This document shows, one piece after another, positions 1-8,476 of a stretch of DNA of 38,272 nucleotides (the first letter of the stretch is position 1; each line of letters begins with the position of its first letter). The stretch comes from Candidatus Heritagella gallinarum (lineage in GTDB: Bacteria; Bacillota; Clostridia; Oscillospirales; Acutalibacteraceae). The notes below the pieces were generated by a model. It did not search any database. It was not told where the DNA came from and saw only the letters and a list, made by a program, of their open reading frames with translations. The position numbers and the translations under genes were made by a program. The DNA lies in the NCBI GenBank assembly GCA_904394685.1, contig CAJFNK010000041.1:1-38272 (forward strand), given 5' to 3'.

Positions 1-41
1 CGCATGGACAACCAATAAATGGCTATCTCATGCGGTTGTTT

Positions 42-117
42 TGGAGCTGGAGATCGGACTTGAACCGACGACCTGCTGATTACGAATCAGCTGCTCTACC
101 GACTGAGCCACTCCAGC
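42..117 (-). tRNA. tRNA-Thr (anticodon CGT)
   Basis: Read on the minus strand the sequence folds as a cloverleaf. The 7-bp acceptor stem GCTGGAG/CTCCAGC pairs perfectly, the T arm contains GGTTCAAGTCC, and the anticodon loop is TTCGTAA with anticodon CGT, which reads ACG. The CCA end is encoded at 42-44. Confidence 0.95.
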
Positions 118-128
118 AAACAAAATAT

Positions 129-157
129 ATTATAGTGAAAGAAACAAATTTTGTCAA
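129..157 (-). promoter_or_regulatory. Sigma-A promoter of tRNA-Thr
   Basis: On the minus strand there is a perfect TTGACA (152-157) and a perfect TATAAT (129-134) with a 17-nt spacer. They lie directly upstream of the tRNA-Thr gene. Confidence 0.85.
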
Positions 158-290
158 TCCTTTTTTAAGAATTCTCTGAGGAAACAAAATCTTCTTAACA
201 CTTGCATTTAGCACAATTACTGTATTACAGCGATTTTGTTTTGATTTATTTCAATTCTTATTAAATAATCACAAAACCCCAACCGGATAT

Positions 291-318
291 TTGACAATAG
301 AATGGACCATGTTATAAT
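291..318 (+). promoter_or_regulatory. Sigma-A promoter of the surface-polymer operon
   Basis: TTGACA at 291-296 and TATAAT at 313-318 are separated by 16 nt. The predicted transcription start near 325 makes a start codon at 327 unlikely and supports the TTG at 360 for the first gene. The stretch 118-290 holds only the divergent tRNA promoter and AT-rich sequence. Confidence 0.85.
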
Positions 319-359
319 AAGGTTACTTGATTCCATCAGAATATGGGGGAAATAGGATA

Positions 360-1550
360 TTGGAACAGACAAATCATCTGTTGGTTTCGTTTTGTGTGAT
401 TGCCAGAAATGAGGAAAAAGCGTTACCAACTTTGCTAAACGATCTTCTTGCCCAGCAGTACCCACATCATCGAATCGAAGTCGTGTTGGTAGATGCCCTC
501 TCCAGTGATGGTACCAAAAGCTACATGAAGGCTTTTCAGAAGCAGTATCAAGAGGAGTTTTTTGGCGTACAGGTATTGGAAAACCCTAAATTGATTCAGG
601 CGGCAGGTTGGAATGTGGCGATTAAAAATGCTAAAGGGGATGCTATTTTCCGTATTGATGCTCATTCCCATATTCCTGCTGATTTTGTTCTTAAAAACGT
701 ACAATGTCTCGAAAGCGGCGAGTTTGTATCAGGCGGCCAGCGCCCCTGCTTGCTCAAAAATCCTACTTCCTGGCAAAAGACTCTCCTCCTTGCTGAGAAT
801 TCTCTTTTTGGCAGCAGCATCGCCCCGTTTCGTCGTGATGTCGGGAAGGTGTATGTCAATTCGCTGTTCCATGGAGCCTATCGGCGAGAAGTTTTTGAAA
901 CAGTAGGTGGCTTTAACGAAGAATTAGGGCGTACCGAAGACAACGAAATGCATTACCGTATCCGTCAGGCGGGATATCGCCTTTGCTATGACCCGCAAAT
1001 TATTTCCTACCAGCATGTAAGAAGCAGTCTGTCCAAAATGCTTCGTCAAAAATACGCCAACGGCCGCTGGATTGGTCTGACAAGCGGTGTTTGCCCCGGA
1101 TGTCTCTCTTTGTATCATTTTGTCCCATTGGCTTTTATTTTTGGAATTTTGCTAACATCCATACTGGCTTTGGTAGGAATCTGGCAGCTTGCGGCGTTGA
1201 TGTGGGGGCTTTATGGCCTACTGGCACTGGTGATGACAGTTTCCTGTGTCTGGGATAAAAACTGGAATTTAAGTTCCCTGCTGCTCCCGATTCTGTTTTT
1301 GCTGCTTCATGTGAGTTATGGAGCAGGAACCGTAGTGGGGTTAGCTCAGCTTCCCGGATGGAAAAAACAGCATCACGGCGGCATCAGTCCCAGTATCGAA
1401 GATGTGCGCTGCTGTTTGACCCACCAGTCCAAGGAAAGGGGGAAAGAAAATGGAGATTCAAAAGAATCCGCCTCAAACAGAGATGCCGGCAGCAATGCCG
1501 AGTGTGCGGGAGTTTCAGGAGCAGAGCCTGAAAATGGCCCGGTACTTTAA
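360..1550 (+). CDS. Family 2 glycosyltransferase, membrane-anchored (ExoA-like)
   Basis: This predicted GT-A fold glycosyltransferase (about 396 aa) transfers a sugar from a nucleotide-sugar donor at the inner face of the membrane. The N-terminus has the family start 'SFCVIARNEE' (residues 10-19), then 'DALSSDGT' (about 50). The DxD-equivalent 'RIDAHSHIP' (about 101-110) is the DAH variant of ExoA-type enzymes. Residues about 250-340 hold several hydrophobic membrane segments. The TTG at 360 is chosen because GGGGGA lies 9 nt upstream and the promoter would put the transcript start at about 325, so the TTG at 327 is too close. The last 101 nt overlap the following licD-like gene in another frame, and the tail there is low-complexity and polar. 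As first gene of the operon it probably builds or extends the glycan that the LicD proteins decorate. Acceptor and sugar are unknown. Confidence 0.82.
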   Translation: MEQTNHLLVSFCVIARNEEKALPTLLNDLLAQQYPHHRIEVVLVDALSSDGTKSYMKAFQKQYQEEFFGVQVLENPKLIQAAGWNVAIKNAKGDAIFRIDAHSHIPADFVLKNVQCLESGEFVSGGQRPCLLKNPTSWQKTLLLAENSLFGSSIAPFRRDVGKVYVNSLFHGAYRREVFETVGGFNEELGRTEDNEMHYRIRQAGYRLCYDPQIISYQHVRSSLSKMLRQKYANGRWIGLTSGVCPGCLSLYHFVPLAFIFGILLTSILALVGIWQLAALMWGLYGLLALVMTVSCVWDKNWNLSSLLLPILFLLLHVSYGAGTVVGLAQLPGWKKQHHGGISPSIEDVRCCLTHQSKERGKENGDSKESASNRDAGSNAECAGVSGAEPENGPVL

Positions 1551-2364
1551 AGAGTTCTGCGAAGAAAACGGATTGCTCTTTTATTTTTGCGGGGGCTGCT
1601 GTATCGGTGCTTTACGCCATCAGGGATTCATTCCCTGGGATGATGATGCAGACTTCTTCATGCCCAGAAAAGACTATGAAAAGCTCAAGCAGCTTTGGCC
1701 ACAAAAGGCAGATACAGAGCATTATACATTGGTACAACAGACGGAGAATCTGGTAGACCATAACCTGTTTGTTACCATCCGTGACAATGAAACGACCGGC
1801 ATTAAGCCTTATCAAAAAGACATCGATATGTGTCACGGCTTTTCTATGGATATTTTGCCGCTGGATGGCTATCCGGATTCTCCCTGGCAGCGCAAAAAAC
1901 AGGTTTTCTGGGCATTGTTGTATTCCCTTTTCTGTGCTCAGCTGATTCCCGAAAATCACGGGAAGAAAATGGCCTTGCTCGCAAAGATCGCTTTGGGGAT
2001 TGTCCCTTCTCAAAAACTGCGTTACCGGATCTGGAAGCTGGCAGAACGGAACATGACACGCTATTCTATTGAGGAGTGCAGCGCCATCACAGAGCTTTGT
2101 TCCGGCCCCGGTTATATGAAGAACCGCTATCCCAAAGAGCTTTTTACTTCCTCCGTTTACCATACATTTGAGGGAGAGGAATTTCCACTTCCCGCCGGAT
2201 ATGACCAGTATCTCCGGATTGCATTTGGGGATTACATGCAGCTCCCTCCAGAAGAAAAGAGAGTGCCTTCTCACGACCTGCTGTTTTGCGACCTTCATCA
2301 CAGCTATCGTCAATATAAAGGTGTTTATTATTGTACTGGAGAGAAAAAACACGGAAAGAAATAA
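1450..2364 (+). CDS. LicD-family phosphotransferase (copy 1)
   Basis: The LicD family (nucleotidyltransferase fold, related to pneumococcal LicD and animal fukutin/FKRP) transfers a phospho-substituent such as phosphocholine or ribitol phosphate from a CDP carrier to a sugar. The family core is clear at about residues 49-71: 'CCIGALRHQGFIPWDDD' followed by 'ADFFMPRKDY'. The acidic cluster DDDxD is the metal-binding site. Length is 304 aa. The start ATG has AAGGAAAGGGGG just upstream, inside the 3' end of the glycosyltransferase gene. It resembles the LicD at 4143 along its length, with the same FYFCGGCCIGALRHQGFIPWDDD block and similar ends, so the two are tandem paralogues. The neighbouring tarI and tarJ make CDP-ribitol the more likely donor than CDP-choline; that is inference. 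No licA/licC choline genes are seen. Confidence 0.85.
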   Translation: MEIQKNPPQTEMPAAMPSVREFQEQSLKMARYFKEFCEENGLLFYFCGGCCIGALRHQGFIPWDDDADFFMPRKDYEKLKQLWPQKADTEHYTLVQQTENLVDHNLFVTIRDNETTGIKPYQKDIDMCHGFSMDILPLDGYPDSPWQRKKQVFWALLYSLFCAQLIPENHGKKMALLAKIALGIVPSQKLRYRIWKLAERNMTRYSIEECSAITELCSGPGYMKNRYPKELFTSSVYHTFEGEEFPLPAGYDQYLRIAFGDYMQLPPEEKRVPSHDLLFCDLHHSYRQYKGVYYCTGEKKHGKK

Positions 2365-2397
2365 TGTCTACTTAATTCCGGAAAGAAGGATGTCAAT

Positions 2398-3114
2398 ATG
2401 ATTTTTGGAGCGATTTTAGCAGGCGGCATTGGAAGCCGAATGAATATTGCAGATATGCCGAAACAGTTTTTGCAGTTGGGAGATAAACCCATCATTGTCC
2501 ACACTCTGGAAAAGTTTCTGTTGTGCAGCCGCTTTGAACGGATTTATGTAGGGGTTCATCCCAGCTGGCTGTTGCATATGCAGGATCTGCTTGAAAAATA
2601 TGTACCCGATCAGAAAGAGAGGGTCACGATTGTTCCAGGCGGCAGTGACCGGAATTCTACCATTATGAATATAGCTGACCAGATTGAGTCCGATTTTGGC
2701 GAGGATGATTCCCATATCATCGTGACGCATGATTCTGTCCGTCCCTTTGTCACCTTGCGGATTATTGAAGAAAATATCGATGCTGCTCTGGCCTGCGGTG
2801 CAGTGGATACGGTGGTGGAAGCCACGGATACCATCGTTGTTTCAGAGGATGGAAAGGTCATTACCGAAATTCCCAACCGCCGCAAAATGTTCCAGGGGCA
2901 AACTCCCCAGAGTTTCCGTCTGAAGCTGTTAAAATCTCTGTATCATGACTTGTCCGAGGAGGAAAAGGAGATTCTCACAGATGCGTGCAAGATTTGCGTG
3001 GTGCGGAATCAGCCGGTAAAGCTGGTTCGTGGTGAGGTTTCCAATTTAAAAATCACCACCATCAGCGATTATAAAATCGCACAAGCTATGATTGGAGGAA
3101 ACGCAGTTGATTAA
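2398..3114 (+). CDS. tarI: Ribitol-5-phosphate cytidylyltransferase
   Basis: Predicted to make CDP-ribitol from CTP and D-ribitol 5-phosphate in the cytoplasm. The N-terminal nucleotide-binding signature 'AGGIGSRM' and 'MPKQFLQLG' (residues about 8-30) is shared with IspD. The later motifs 'HDSVRPFVT' (about 113), 'DTVVEATDTIV' and 'MFQGQTPQSF' match TarI rather than IspD, which typically has HDAARP. Length (238 aa) is normal. GAAAGAAGGA precedes the ATG by 7 nt. The gene overlaps tarJ by 8 nt, and coupling with a TarJ-type dehydrogenase is the strongest argument for TarI. IspD remains a less likely alternative. Confidence 0.85.
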   Translation: MIFGAILAGGIGSRMNIADMPKQFLQLGDKPIIVHTLEKFLLCSRFERIYVGVHPSWLLHMQDLLEKYVPDQKERVTIVPGGSDRNSTIMNIADQIESDFGEDDSHIIVTHDSVRPFVTLRIIEENIDAALACGAVDTVVEATDTIVVSEDGKVITEIPNRRKMFQGQTPQSFRLKLLKSLYHDLSEEEKEILTDACKICVVRNQPVKLVRGEVSNLKITTISDYKIAQAMIGGNAVD

Positions 3115-4120
3115 TTATGTGTATCAGCTGGTCAGTCCCCATGTTTTTTCTCTTGATTATCAGGATGTAGACTTTACCAGCGAGGTAATGGTGCGTCCAC
3201 GGTATATGGCGGTGTGTCACGCCGACCAGCGTTATTATCAGGGGCAGCGTGATGCTTCTATCCTGCGAAAAAAACTCCCCATGGCGCTCATCCATGAGTG
3301 CTGTGGCGAGGTGCTGCGTGATTGTACCGGTACCTTTCAGCGTGGACAAAAAGTGGTGTTGATCCCCAATGTTCCAGGCGAAGACGACGGCATGATCTAT
3401 GAGAATTACGCACGGGGCAGCCGGTTCCTTTCCAGCGGAAGCGATGGATTTATGCGGGAATTTGTGAACCTGTCTCCTGACCGAATTGTGCCTTATGAGG
3501 GAGTTCCGGAACCGGTGGCGGCGATTACCGAATTTGTCAGTGTAGGGGTTCACGCAGCTTCCAGACTGGAACTTCTGGCACATAGCCGCCGGGAGTCTAT
3601 CGGCATCTGGGGAGATGGCAGCCTTGCCTATGTGGTTGCCTGTGTAGTCCGCCGGATGTTCCCCCAAGCTAGAATCACGGTGATTGGAAAAAACCCCCGG
3701 AAGCTGGCCTGTTTTACCTTTGTCCATCAAACCTGTATGGCGGATATGCTGCCGCCGGGGTTCTCGGTAGACCATGCTTTCGAATGTGCCGGGGGAGAGG
3801 GCAGCTATTATGCGATTGATGACATCATCACCTATATTCGTCCTCAGGGAACCGTGATGCTAATGGGTGTGAGTGAAAATAAAGTGGCCATCCGCACTCG
3901 TGATGTGCTGGAAAAAGGCCTGACTCTGGTAGGCAGCAGTCGCTCTGGCCGTCAAGATTTTGAAAAAGCGGTTTCCCTGATGGAGAACCGGGAATTTCAG
4001 AACCGGCTGCAATATATTATTTATGAGGACTGGCCGGTACGGTGTATGAAGGATATCCAGCGGGTGTTTGAAACAGACCTGTCAACCCCGTTTAAGACCA
4101 CATTCCGCTGGGACATGTAA
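3107..4120 (+). CDS. tarJ: Ribulose-5-phosphate reductase, TarJ-type alcohol dehydrogenase
   Basis: A medium-chain dehydrogenase expected to reduce D-ribulose 5-phosphate to D-ribitol 5-phosphate with NADPH, supplying the TarI reaction. The protein (337 aa) has the N-terminal 'RPRYMAVCHADQRYY', 'HECCGEV' (zinc and proton relay region, about residue 64), 'GIWGDGSLAYV' (nucleotide-binding Rossmann turn, about 165) and 'DHAFECAGG' (about 221). TTG at 3107 is taken as the start because GGAGGAAA (3094-3101) sits the right distance before it; an upstream TTG at 3092 would include the ribosome site. It overlaps tarI by 8 nt, a sign of translational coupling. Length matches TarJ (about 340 aa). Confidence 0.83.
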   Translation: MINYVYQLVSPHVFSLDYQDVDFTSEVMVRPRYMAVCHADQRYYQGQRDASILRKKLPMALIHECCGEVLRDCTGTFQRGQKVVLIPNVPGEDDGMIYENYARGSRFLSSGSDGFMREFVNLSPDRIVPYEGVPEPVAAITEFVSVGVHAASRLELLAHSRRESIGIWGDGSLAYVVACVVRRMFPQARITVIGKNPRKLACFTFVHQTCMADMLPPGFSVDHAFECAGGEGSYYAIDDIITYIRPQGTVMLMGVSENKVAIRTRDVLEKGLTLVGSSRSGRQDFEKAVSLMENREFQNRLQYIIYEDWPVRCMKDIQRVFETDLSTPFKTTFRWDM

Positions 4121-4142
4121 AAAGGAGAAGGGTAGTAAGTCC

Positions 4143-5039
4143 ATGAAAATCGAAGCTGGCAATCATACGTTGACATCCGAAGAAATTCGGGAATTGCAAA
4201 AAAAGTCATTGGAAATCCTGGTGTATTTTACGGATTTTTGTAAAAAACACAATTTACTGTTTTATTTTTGCGGGGGATGCTGTATTGGCGCCCTGCGTCA
4301 TCAGGGCTTTATCCCCTGGGATGACGATGTCGATGTGTTTATGCCAAGAAAGGATTATGAACGGCTGAAAGAGCTATGGCCGACAGAGGCAGATGCCCGG
4401 TATGTTTATTGCCGTTCTGACAAAAAACTGTATCTGCGCTCTCTGCTTACCGCTATCTCGGATGAGGAAACCACCTTTATTAAAGAGAGACAGCAGGATC
4501 TGGATATCCCGCATGGAATCAGGCTGGAAATTCTTCCGCTCGATGCTTGTCCTGAATCCCGGTTTGCCCGGAAAATGCAGATTATGTGGGCACTGATTTA
4601 TTCCATGTATAACAACAATGAGCCGCCCACGAGCAAGGGGAAAGGGGCGTATCTGTTAGGGAAATTCCTGCTTGCGCTGGCTCCCACACAAAAAATGCGA
4701 TATCGGATCTGGCGCTTTGCAGAGAAGCGCATGTCACGCTATCCCATTACCCCACAGACAAAGCATATTACAGAGCTTTGCGCCCGGTATCAATATATGG
4801 TCAACGAGTATCCGGCAGAAGCGTTTTCCTCGGCTCTCTGGGTGGACTTTGAGGGGCTGAAAATGCCTATCCCCGTAGGCTATGATACCTATCTCCGCAT
4901 GGCGTTTGGCGATTATATGAGCCTGCCACCGGAAGAAGAACAAAAGCCAAAACATGAAGCGGTGTTGATTGATACAGAGTGCAGTTATCAAAAGTATCGA
5001 GGAGAGTATTACTGCAAAACTTGTGAATATCATTCCTGA
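4143..5039 (+). CDS. LicD-family phosphotransferase (copy 2)
   Basis: Second LicD-type enzyme of the operon (298 aa), expected to transfer a CDP-linked phospho-alditol or phosphocholine to a glycan. Residues about 42-66 carry 'FYFCGGCCIGALRHQGFI' and then 'WDDDVDVFMPRKDY', the canonical acidic DDDVD; copy 1 has DDDAD. The C-terminal part 'YDTYLRMAFGDYMSLPPE' is the usual LicD end. The ATG at 4143 was chosen from a GGAGAAGGG region 10-18 nt upstream and because it aligns with copy 1. The gene is the last of the operon, followed at once by a terminator. Two copies may modify two positions or two glycans. Confidence 0.85.
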   Translation: MKIEAGNHTLTSEEIRELQKKSLEILVYFTDFCKKHNLLFYFCGGCCIGALRHQGFIPWDDDVDVFMPRKDYERLKELWPTEADARYVYCRSDKKLYLRSLLTAISDEETTFIKERQQDLDIPHGIRLEILPLDACPESRFARKMQIMWALIYSMYNNNEPPTSKGKGAYLLGKFLLALAPTQKMRYRIWRFAEKRMSRYPITPQTKHITELCARYQYMVNEYPAEAFSSALWVDFEGLKMPIPVGYDTYLRMAFGDYMSLPPEEEQKPKHEAVLIDTECSYQKYRGEYYCKTCEYHS

Positions 5040-5088
5040 AAGTATAAAAATCCCTGACGGCTATTTTCCGTCAGGGATTTTTATACTT
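5040..5088. terminator. Bidirectional terminator between the LicD and hydantoinase genes
   Basis: A perfect 21-bp inverted repeat (arms 5040-5060 and 5068-5088) with a 7-nt CTATTTT loop. The outer part is A-rich on the left and T-rich on the right, so it can stop transcripts from both directions. Confidence 0.9.
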
Positions 5089-5094
5089 AATGAC

Positions 5095-5224
5095 TAGGGC
5101 GTTTCTGAAAACAAAGAAATTGAAGGATTTTCCGCAAGCAACAGGCAGATACAAGGCAAAAAACGTAGTAGCTGCCCTTGATTGTAGGAAAAGACGATAA
5201 ATTCGACTTTTCAGATAGCCCCTA
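5095..5224. repeat. 130-bp inverted-repeat element, possible MITE
   Basis: The ends TAGGGCGTTTCTGAAAA (5095-5111) and, inverted, TAGGGGCTATCTGAAAA (5224-5208) match at 14 of 17 positions. Both ends begin with TA, which fits a TA target duplication of the IS630/Tc1 type. It has no coding capacity. The right end supplies the TAG stop codon of the minus-strand gene. Only one copy lies in the window, so its mobile nature is inferred. Confidence 0.45.
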
Positions 5225-7234
5225 ATACATCGGTTTTCCAATAGCGACACAGCGAACCGTAGTATCCAGCGTAATTTCTATCTGTTTTTTTGCCATGATC
5301 GTGTTGTCGGTAACCGTACAGATGATTTGTAAATCCTCGCCTGCACCACGACGTAGTGCTTCTTCCCGTGCATATCGCTCGCAGGCTTCTTTTGCAATCG
5401 ATATGGCATCCTCTTTTTCTTCCGCAGTCAGGGTCATATCCCGTGCATGTACAAAATAAAGCTGCTCTCCGCTCTGGCTTTCCCGCAGCTTAACTTGAGC
5501 CTCACAAATCACAGAAACCCTGCCAGCTAGTGCGCCAATGGCGTTGGCAACTTCAGCGTCCTTGGGAATCAGGCAGGTAGTGCCCAGATACCGGGCAACA
5601 TCCGGCAGGAAGATATGAATTGGCGCACCAATTCCGATTAGAGGCGGAACCGCCTGAAACCCAAAATGGATAAAGCTGGGGGAGTCGCCATGGACAGCTC
5701 TTTTCCAAGACTGTTCAATCAGGAAATCCAGCCCTTTATCCTCACAATCATCCAACTGACCGGGAAATTCATTTCGCAAGAGGATTTTTATAATGTTGGT
5801 GTAGATTCTCTTTTTTACCATCCGATACACATCGTCGCACAGCTTCTCCACACTTCGGTCGGTACAGCATGCAACAAATTTTGCGGCATATTCCGCTGCT
5901 TCCCGGTTATAGCGGGTAAAGTCACCCTTGAGGTGCATGATATCCGTAGGCGTGAGTCCTGCACGGAGAACGACACCTTCTTTTTCCAGACGGTCGGTTT
6001 TCAGGTTATAGACATCTGTGCCATAGCACTCGGCTGCTTCCGAAAAGATGAGCGGGCCAGCTCGAAGCTGCTCACAAAAACGTTTTTCCTGAGGCGTATA
6101 GCCGGAATCCTGTGAAATATCATGAACAAGGACAAAAAATTCATGCAGAAATTTTGTATGGGGCTTGTCCATAGCCGCAAGATCCCGCAGCTTTGGGATA
6201 ATTTCCGGATGACGGTCTGCCAGCACGCAGATAGGAAGAATCCGCTGTTGCTGGATTTCGAGAGCATCGTTTCGGTTGTATCGTACAGCGGTATCTCCAC
6301 CCAGACCAAAAGTGTCAATAGCCAGCCCTTTTACAAATGTTTTCCATCCTCCAATGTGTACGCCATCTTTCGACTGGATGGGAATGGAGTCTTTGACCAG
6401 TGCGATATCGGTAGTGGTACCGCCCATATCCACCACGACTCCCTCAGTTTCTCCGGTGAGCGCCAATCCACCCATCACGCTGGCGGCCGGCCCGCATACC
6501 AGTGTTTCAACCGGATGCGTTTCGGTAAATTCTTCCGACATGATAGAGGCGTCGCTGCGCATAATAACGGTTTTGGCATGAATCCCTTTTTGGTCGAGAG
6601 AATGATGGATTGCTTTGAGAAAGCTGCGGATAATCGGCACCAGACGTGCATTTAGTAGAGTACTGGAACCCCGCTGTAAGGAATTGAGGTCGGTAAAAAG
6701 ATCGTTGGATGGGATGACTTCAACCCCATATTCATTTTCCAGCTGTGCCTTTGCTTTTCTTTCCAATACGCCCCCGTTATTCATGGCATAGATTTCAACC
6801 ACGCCAATCGAATCAGCATCGTCCAGATACTGGTGGCTTTTTTCGAGAAAATCCTGCCAGTCGGGTTCCTCAAGGATTTCCCCGGAAAAAGTACCATGGG
6901 TATCATAAAAGAATATTTCGCTGCTATCCGGCAGGCCGTAGTTTTTGCCGAGCTCGTTTACAACTTTCGGATAAAGACCCATACATACCAGTTTTGCCCG
7001 CCCGCCTTTGTTTTCCACACAGGCGTTAGTGGCCAGGGTAGTCGAAAGCGCCACAACGGTAATTTCGGGGTATTGCGATAATGGCAAAGCGTCCAGCGCT
7101 TCGCAAATTCCTTCAGTTAGCGCATGCGGAGTTGTCAACGCTTTTGATTTGGCAAGGATTTTGCCTGCTTCCAGATCGTAGAGAACCGCATCGGTGTAGG
7201 TTCCGCCTGTATCGATCCCAATTCCAATTTTCAT
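5222..7234 (-). CDS. Hydantoinase/oxoprolinase family protein (HyuA-like)
   Basis: Family members (N-methylhydantoinase A, 5-oxoprolinase, acetone carboxylase beta) use ATP to activate a cyclic amide or ketone. The ASKHA-type ATPase start 'IGIDTGGTYTDAVLYD' lies at residues 4-19. 'CGPAASVMGG' and 'VVDMGGTTTDIALV' follow near residues 250-285, and a C-terminal region 'HFGFQAVPPLIGIGAP' near 540. Length is 670 aa. The ATG at 7234 follows AAAGGGTG on the minus strand; an upstream in-frame ATG lacks such a site. No HyuB partner is adjacent, so substrate and activity are open. The last codon and stop fall in the inverted-repeat element at 5095-5224, so the C-terminus may have been altered by that insertion. 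Confidence 0.8.
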   Translation of the reverse strand: MKIGIGIDTGGTYTDAVLYDLEAGKILAKSKALTTPHALTEGICEALDALPLSQYPEITVVALSTTLATNACVENKGGRAKLVCMGLYPKVVNELGKNYGLPDSSEIFFYDTHGTFSGEILEEPDWQDFLEKSHQYLDDADSIGVVEIYAMNNGGVLERKAKAQLENEYGVEVIPSNDLFTDLNSLQRGSSTLLNARLVPIIRSFLKAIHHSLDQKGIHAKTVIMRSDASIMSEEFTETHPVETLVCGPAASVMGGLALTGETEGVVVDMGGTTTDIALVKDSIPIQSKDGVHIGGWKTFVKGLAIDTFGLGGDTAVRYNRNDALEIQQQRILPICVLADRHPEIIPKLRDLAAMDKPHTKFLHEFFVLVHDISQDSGYTPQEKRFCEQLRAGPLIFSEAAECYGTDVYNLKTDRLEKEGVVLRAGLTPTDIMHLKGDFTRYNREAAEYAAKFVACCTDRSVEKLCDDVYRMVKKRIYTNIIKILLRNEFPGQLDDCEDKGLDFLIEQSWKRAVHGDSPSFIHFGFQAVPPLIGIGAPIHIFLPDVARYLGTTCLIPKDAEVANAIGALAGRVSVICEAQVKLRESQSGEQLYFVHARDMTLTAEEKEDAISIAKEACERYAREEALRRGAGEDLQIICTVTDNTIMAKKQIEITLDTTVRCVAIGKPMY

Positions 7235-7366
7235 GTGTGATGCACCCTTTTCAAGTTGATTCTGGGATTTATGATAATACAAAATCATATGAAAAAATAG
7301 TATTTTGTTGACAGGAATTTGGATTTATTTGAATTATTCAGGGGAGAAATCCCCCGTCTGTTGCCA

Positions 7367-7418
7367 GTAAAAAACGAAACCGGAACGGATCTGTCAGAAA
7401 CAGAACCATTCCGGTTTT
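7367..7418 (-). terminator. Terminator of the molybdenum operon
   Basis: On the minus strand the arms AAACCGGAA (7417-7409) and TTCCGGTTT (7385-7377) pair and are followed by a T-run (7374-7369). It lies directly after the modC stop. Confidence 0.8.
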
Positions 7419-7420
7419 TA

Positions 7421-8476
7421 TCAGGAATATAACAGGAGTATATTTTCCGGTGCGATTCCCAGTTCTTCGGGAAACTCTTTGGGCTTTTTGTCTTTTGGAA
7501 TCCGCCACCACACAGGAGGCGTGTTCTCTGCTTGTGCAGCAAAACGGAATTGAAGAATCCATTCAAACGGTTCCTCAACCTGATGCTGGAATATGACCGG
7601 AAAACGGTTGTATCGGGATTTAGGGTTAAAATAATGCGCCCGGATTCCTACACCACAAAGGGTGTCGCCAACCGGCTCGGAGGAATGGAGGTGAATCCCC
7701 CATTCCGGCACCCAGATCGTGAAATCGTCTTTTTTTTGCGCCGAAACAATGTTCTTACATCCGGTCAATTGTGCGGCATAACGGCTGCCCGGATTGGCGA
7801 ACACCTTTTTGGTTTCATCAAATCGGATAACAGCGCCCTTTTCCATCAGCATCAGATGCGGACACATATGATAGGCTTCGTCCCGGTTGTGGGTTACCAG
7901 CAGTGCAGGAGTGCCCAGCTGCCGCAATAGCTCCATCATGTCCAGTTGAAGCTGATCCCGGAGAAAACTGTCCAAAGCGGAAAAGGGTTCATCCAGCAGC
8001 AGAAGTTTGGGATGGGAAACCAGAATCCGAGCCAGTGCCACCCGTTGTGCCTGTCCGCCGGAAAGCTGAGCGGGACGGTGGCTTTCCAGACCGTTGAGTC
8101 CCAGCAGGTTGATGATTTTGACGGCTTCTGCTTCCTTTTTTTGGCGGTCTTTCTCGTGAAACAGCCCGGTCAAGATATTCTGGCGAACTGTCATGTTGGG
8201 AAACAGCGCATAATTTTGAAATAGATAGCCGACCTGCCTCTTTTTGGGGGGCAGGTCGATTTTTTGCCGGCAGTCTTGCCGGCTGTCAAACAGAACGTTC
8301 CCATCCAGCACAATCCTTCCCTTGTCGGGACGCTCGATTCCTGCCACACAGCGCAGCGTCATACTTTTTCCGCAGCCAGAAGCCCCCAACAGGCCGGTAA
8401 TTCCCTCCTGCGTTTCAAACCGGGCTTGCAGGGTAAAAGAGCCCAGCTTTTTTTCGATATCTACCAACAGGCTCAT
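7421..8476 (-). CDS. modC: Molybdate ABC transporter ATP-binding protein
   Basis: ATPase of the molybdate importer, on the cytoplasmic face of ModB. Visible are Walker A 'GASGCGKS' (about residues 31-38), Q-loop 'LFQNYALFP', signature 'LSGGQAQR' (about 134), Walker B 'LLLLDEPFSALD' (about 152) and the H-loop 'LLVTHNRDEA'. The C-terminal 120 residues would be a TOBE-like regulatory region, less conserved. Length is 351 aa, usual for ModC. The ATG overlaps the modB stop by 4 nt. Molybdate rather than sulfate or tungstate is inferred from ModA and the cofactor genes upstream in the same operon. Confidence 0.88.
   Translation of the reverse strand: MSLLVDIEKKLGSFTLQARFETQEGITGLLGASGCGKSMTLRCVAGIERPDKGRIVLDGNVLFDSRQDCRQKIDLPPKKRQVGYLFQNYALFPNMTVRQNILTGLFHEKDRQKKEAEAVKIINLLGLNGLESHRPAQLSGGQAQRVALARILVSHPKLLLLDEPFSALDSFLRDQLQLDMMELLRQLGTPALLVTHNRDEAYHMCPHLMLMEKGAVIRFDETKKVFANPGSRYAAQLTGCKNIVSAQKKDDFTIWVPEWGIHLHSSEPVGDTLCGVGIRAHYFNPKSRYNRFPVIFQHQVEEPFEWILQFRFAAQAENTPPVWWRIPKDKKPKEFPEELGIAPENILLLYS

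Noticed and set aside
1-41. CGCATG/CATGCG and ACAACC/GGTTGT pairings as a terminator of tRNA-Thr
   Set aside because: The two pairings conflict and no T-run can be seen at the window edge; not enough sequence to call it.
2398-3114. IspD (isoprenoid cytidylyltransferase)
   Set aside because: HDSVRPF and QGQTPQSF motifs and the tarJ neighbour fit TarI better.
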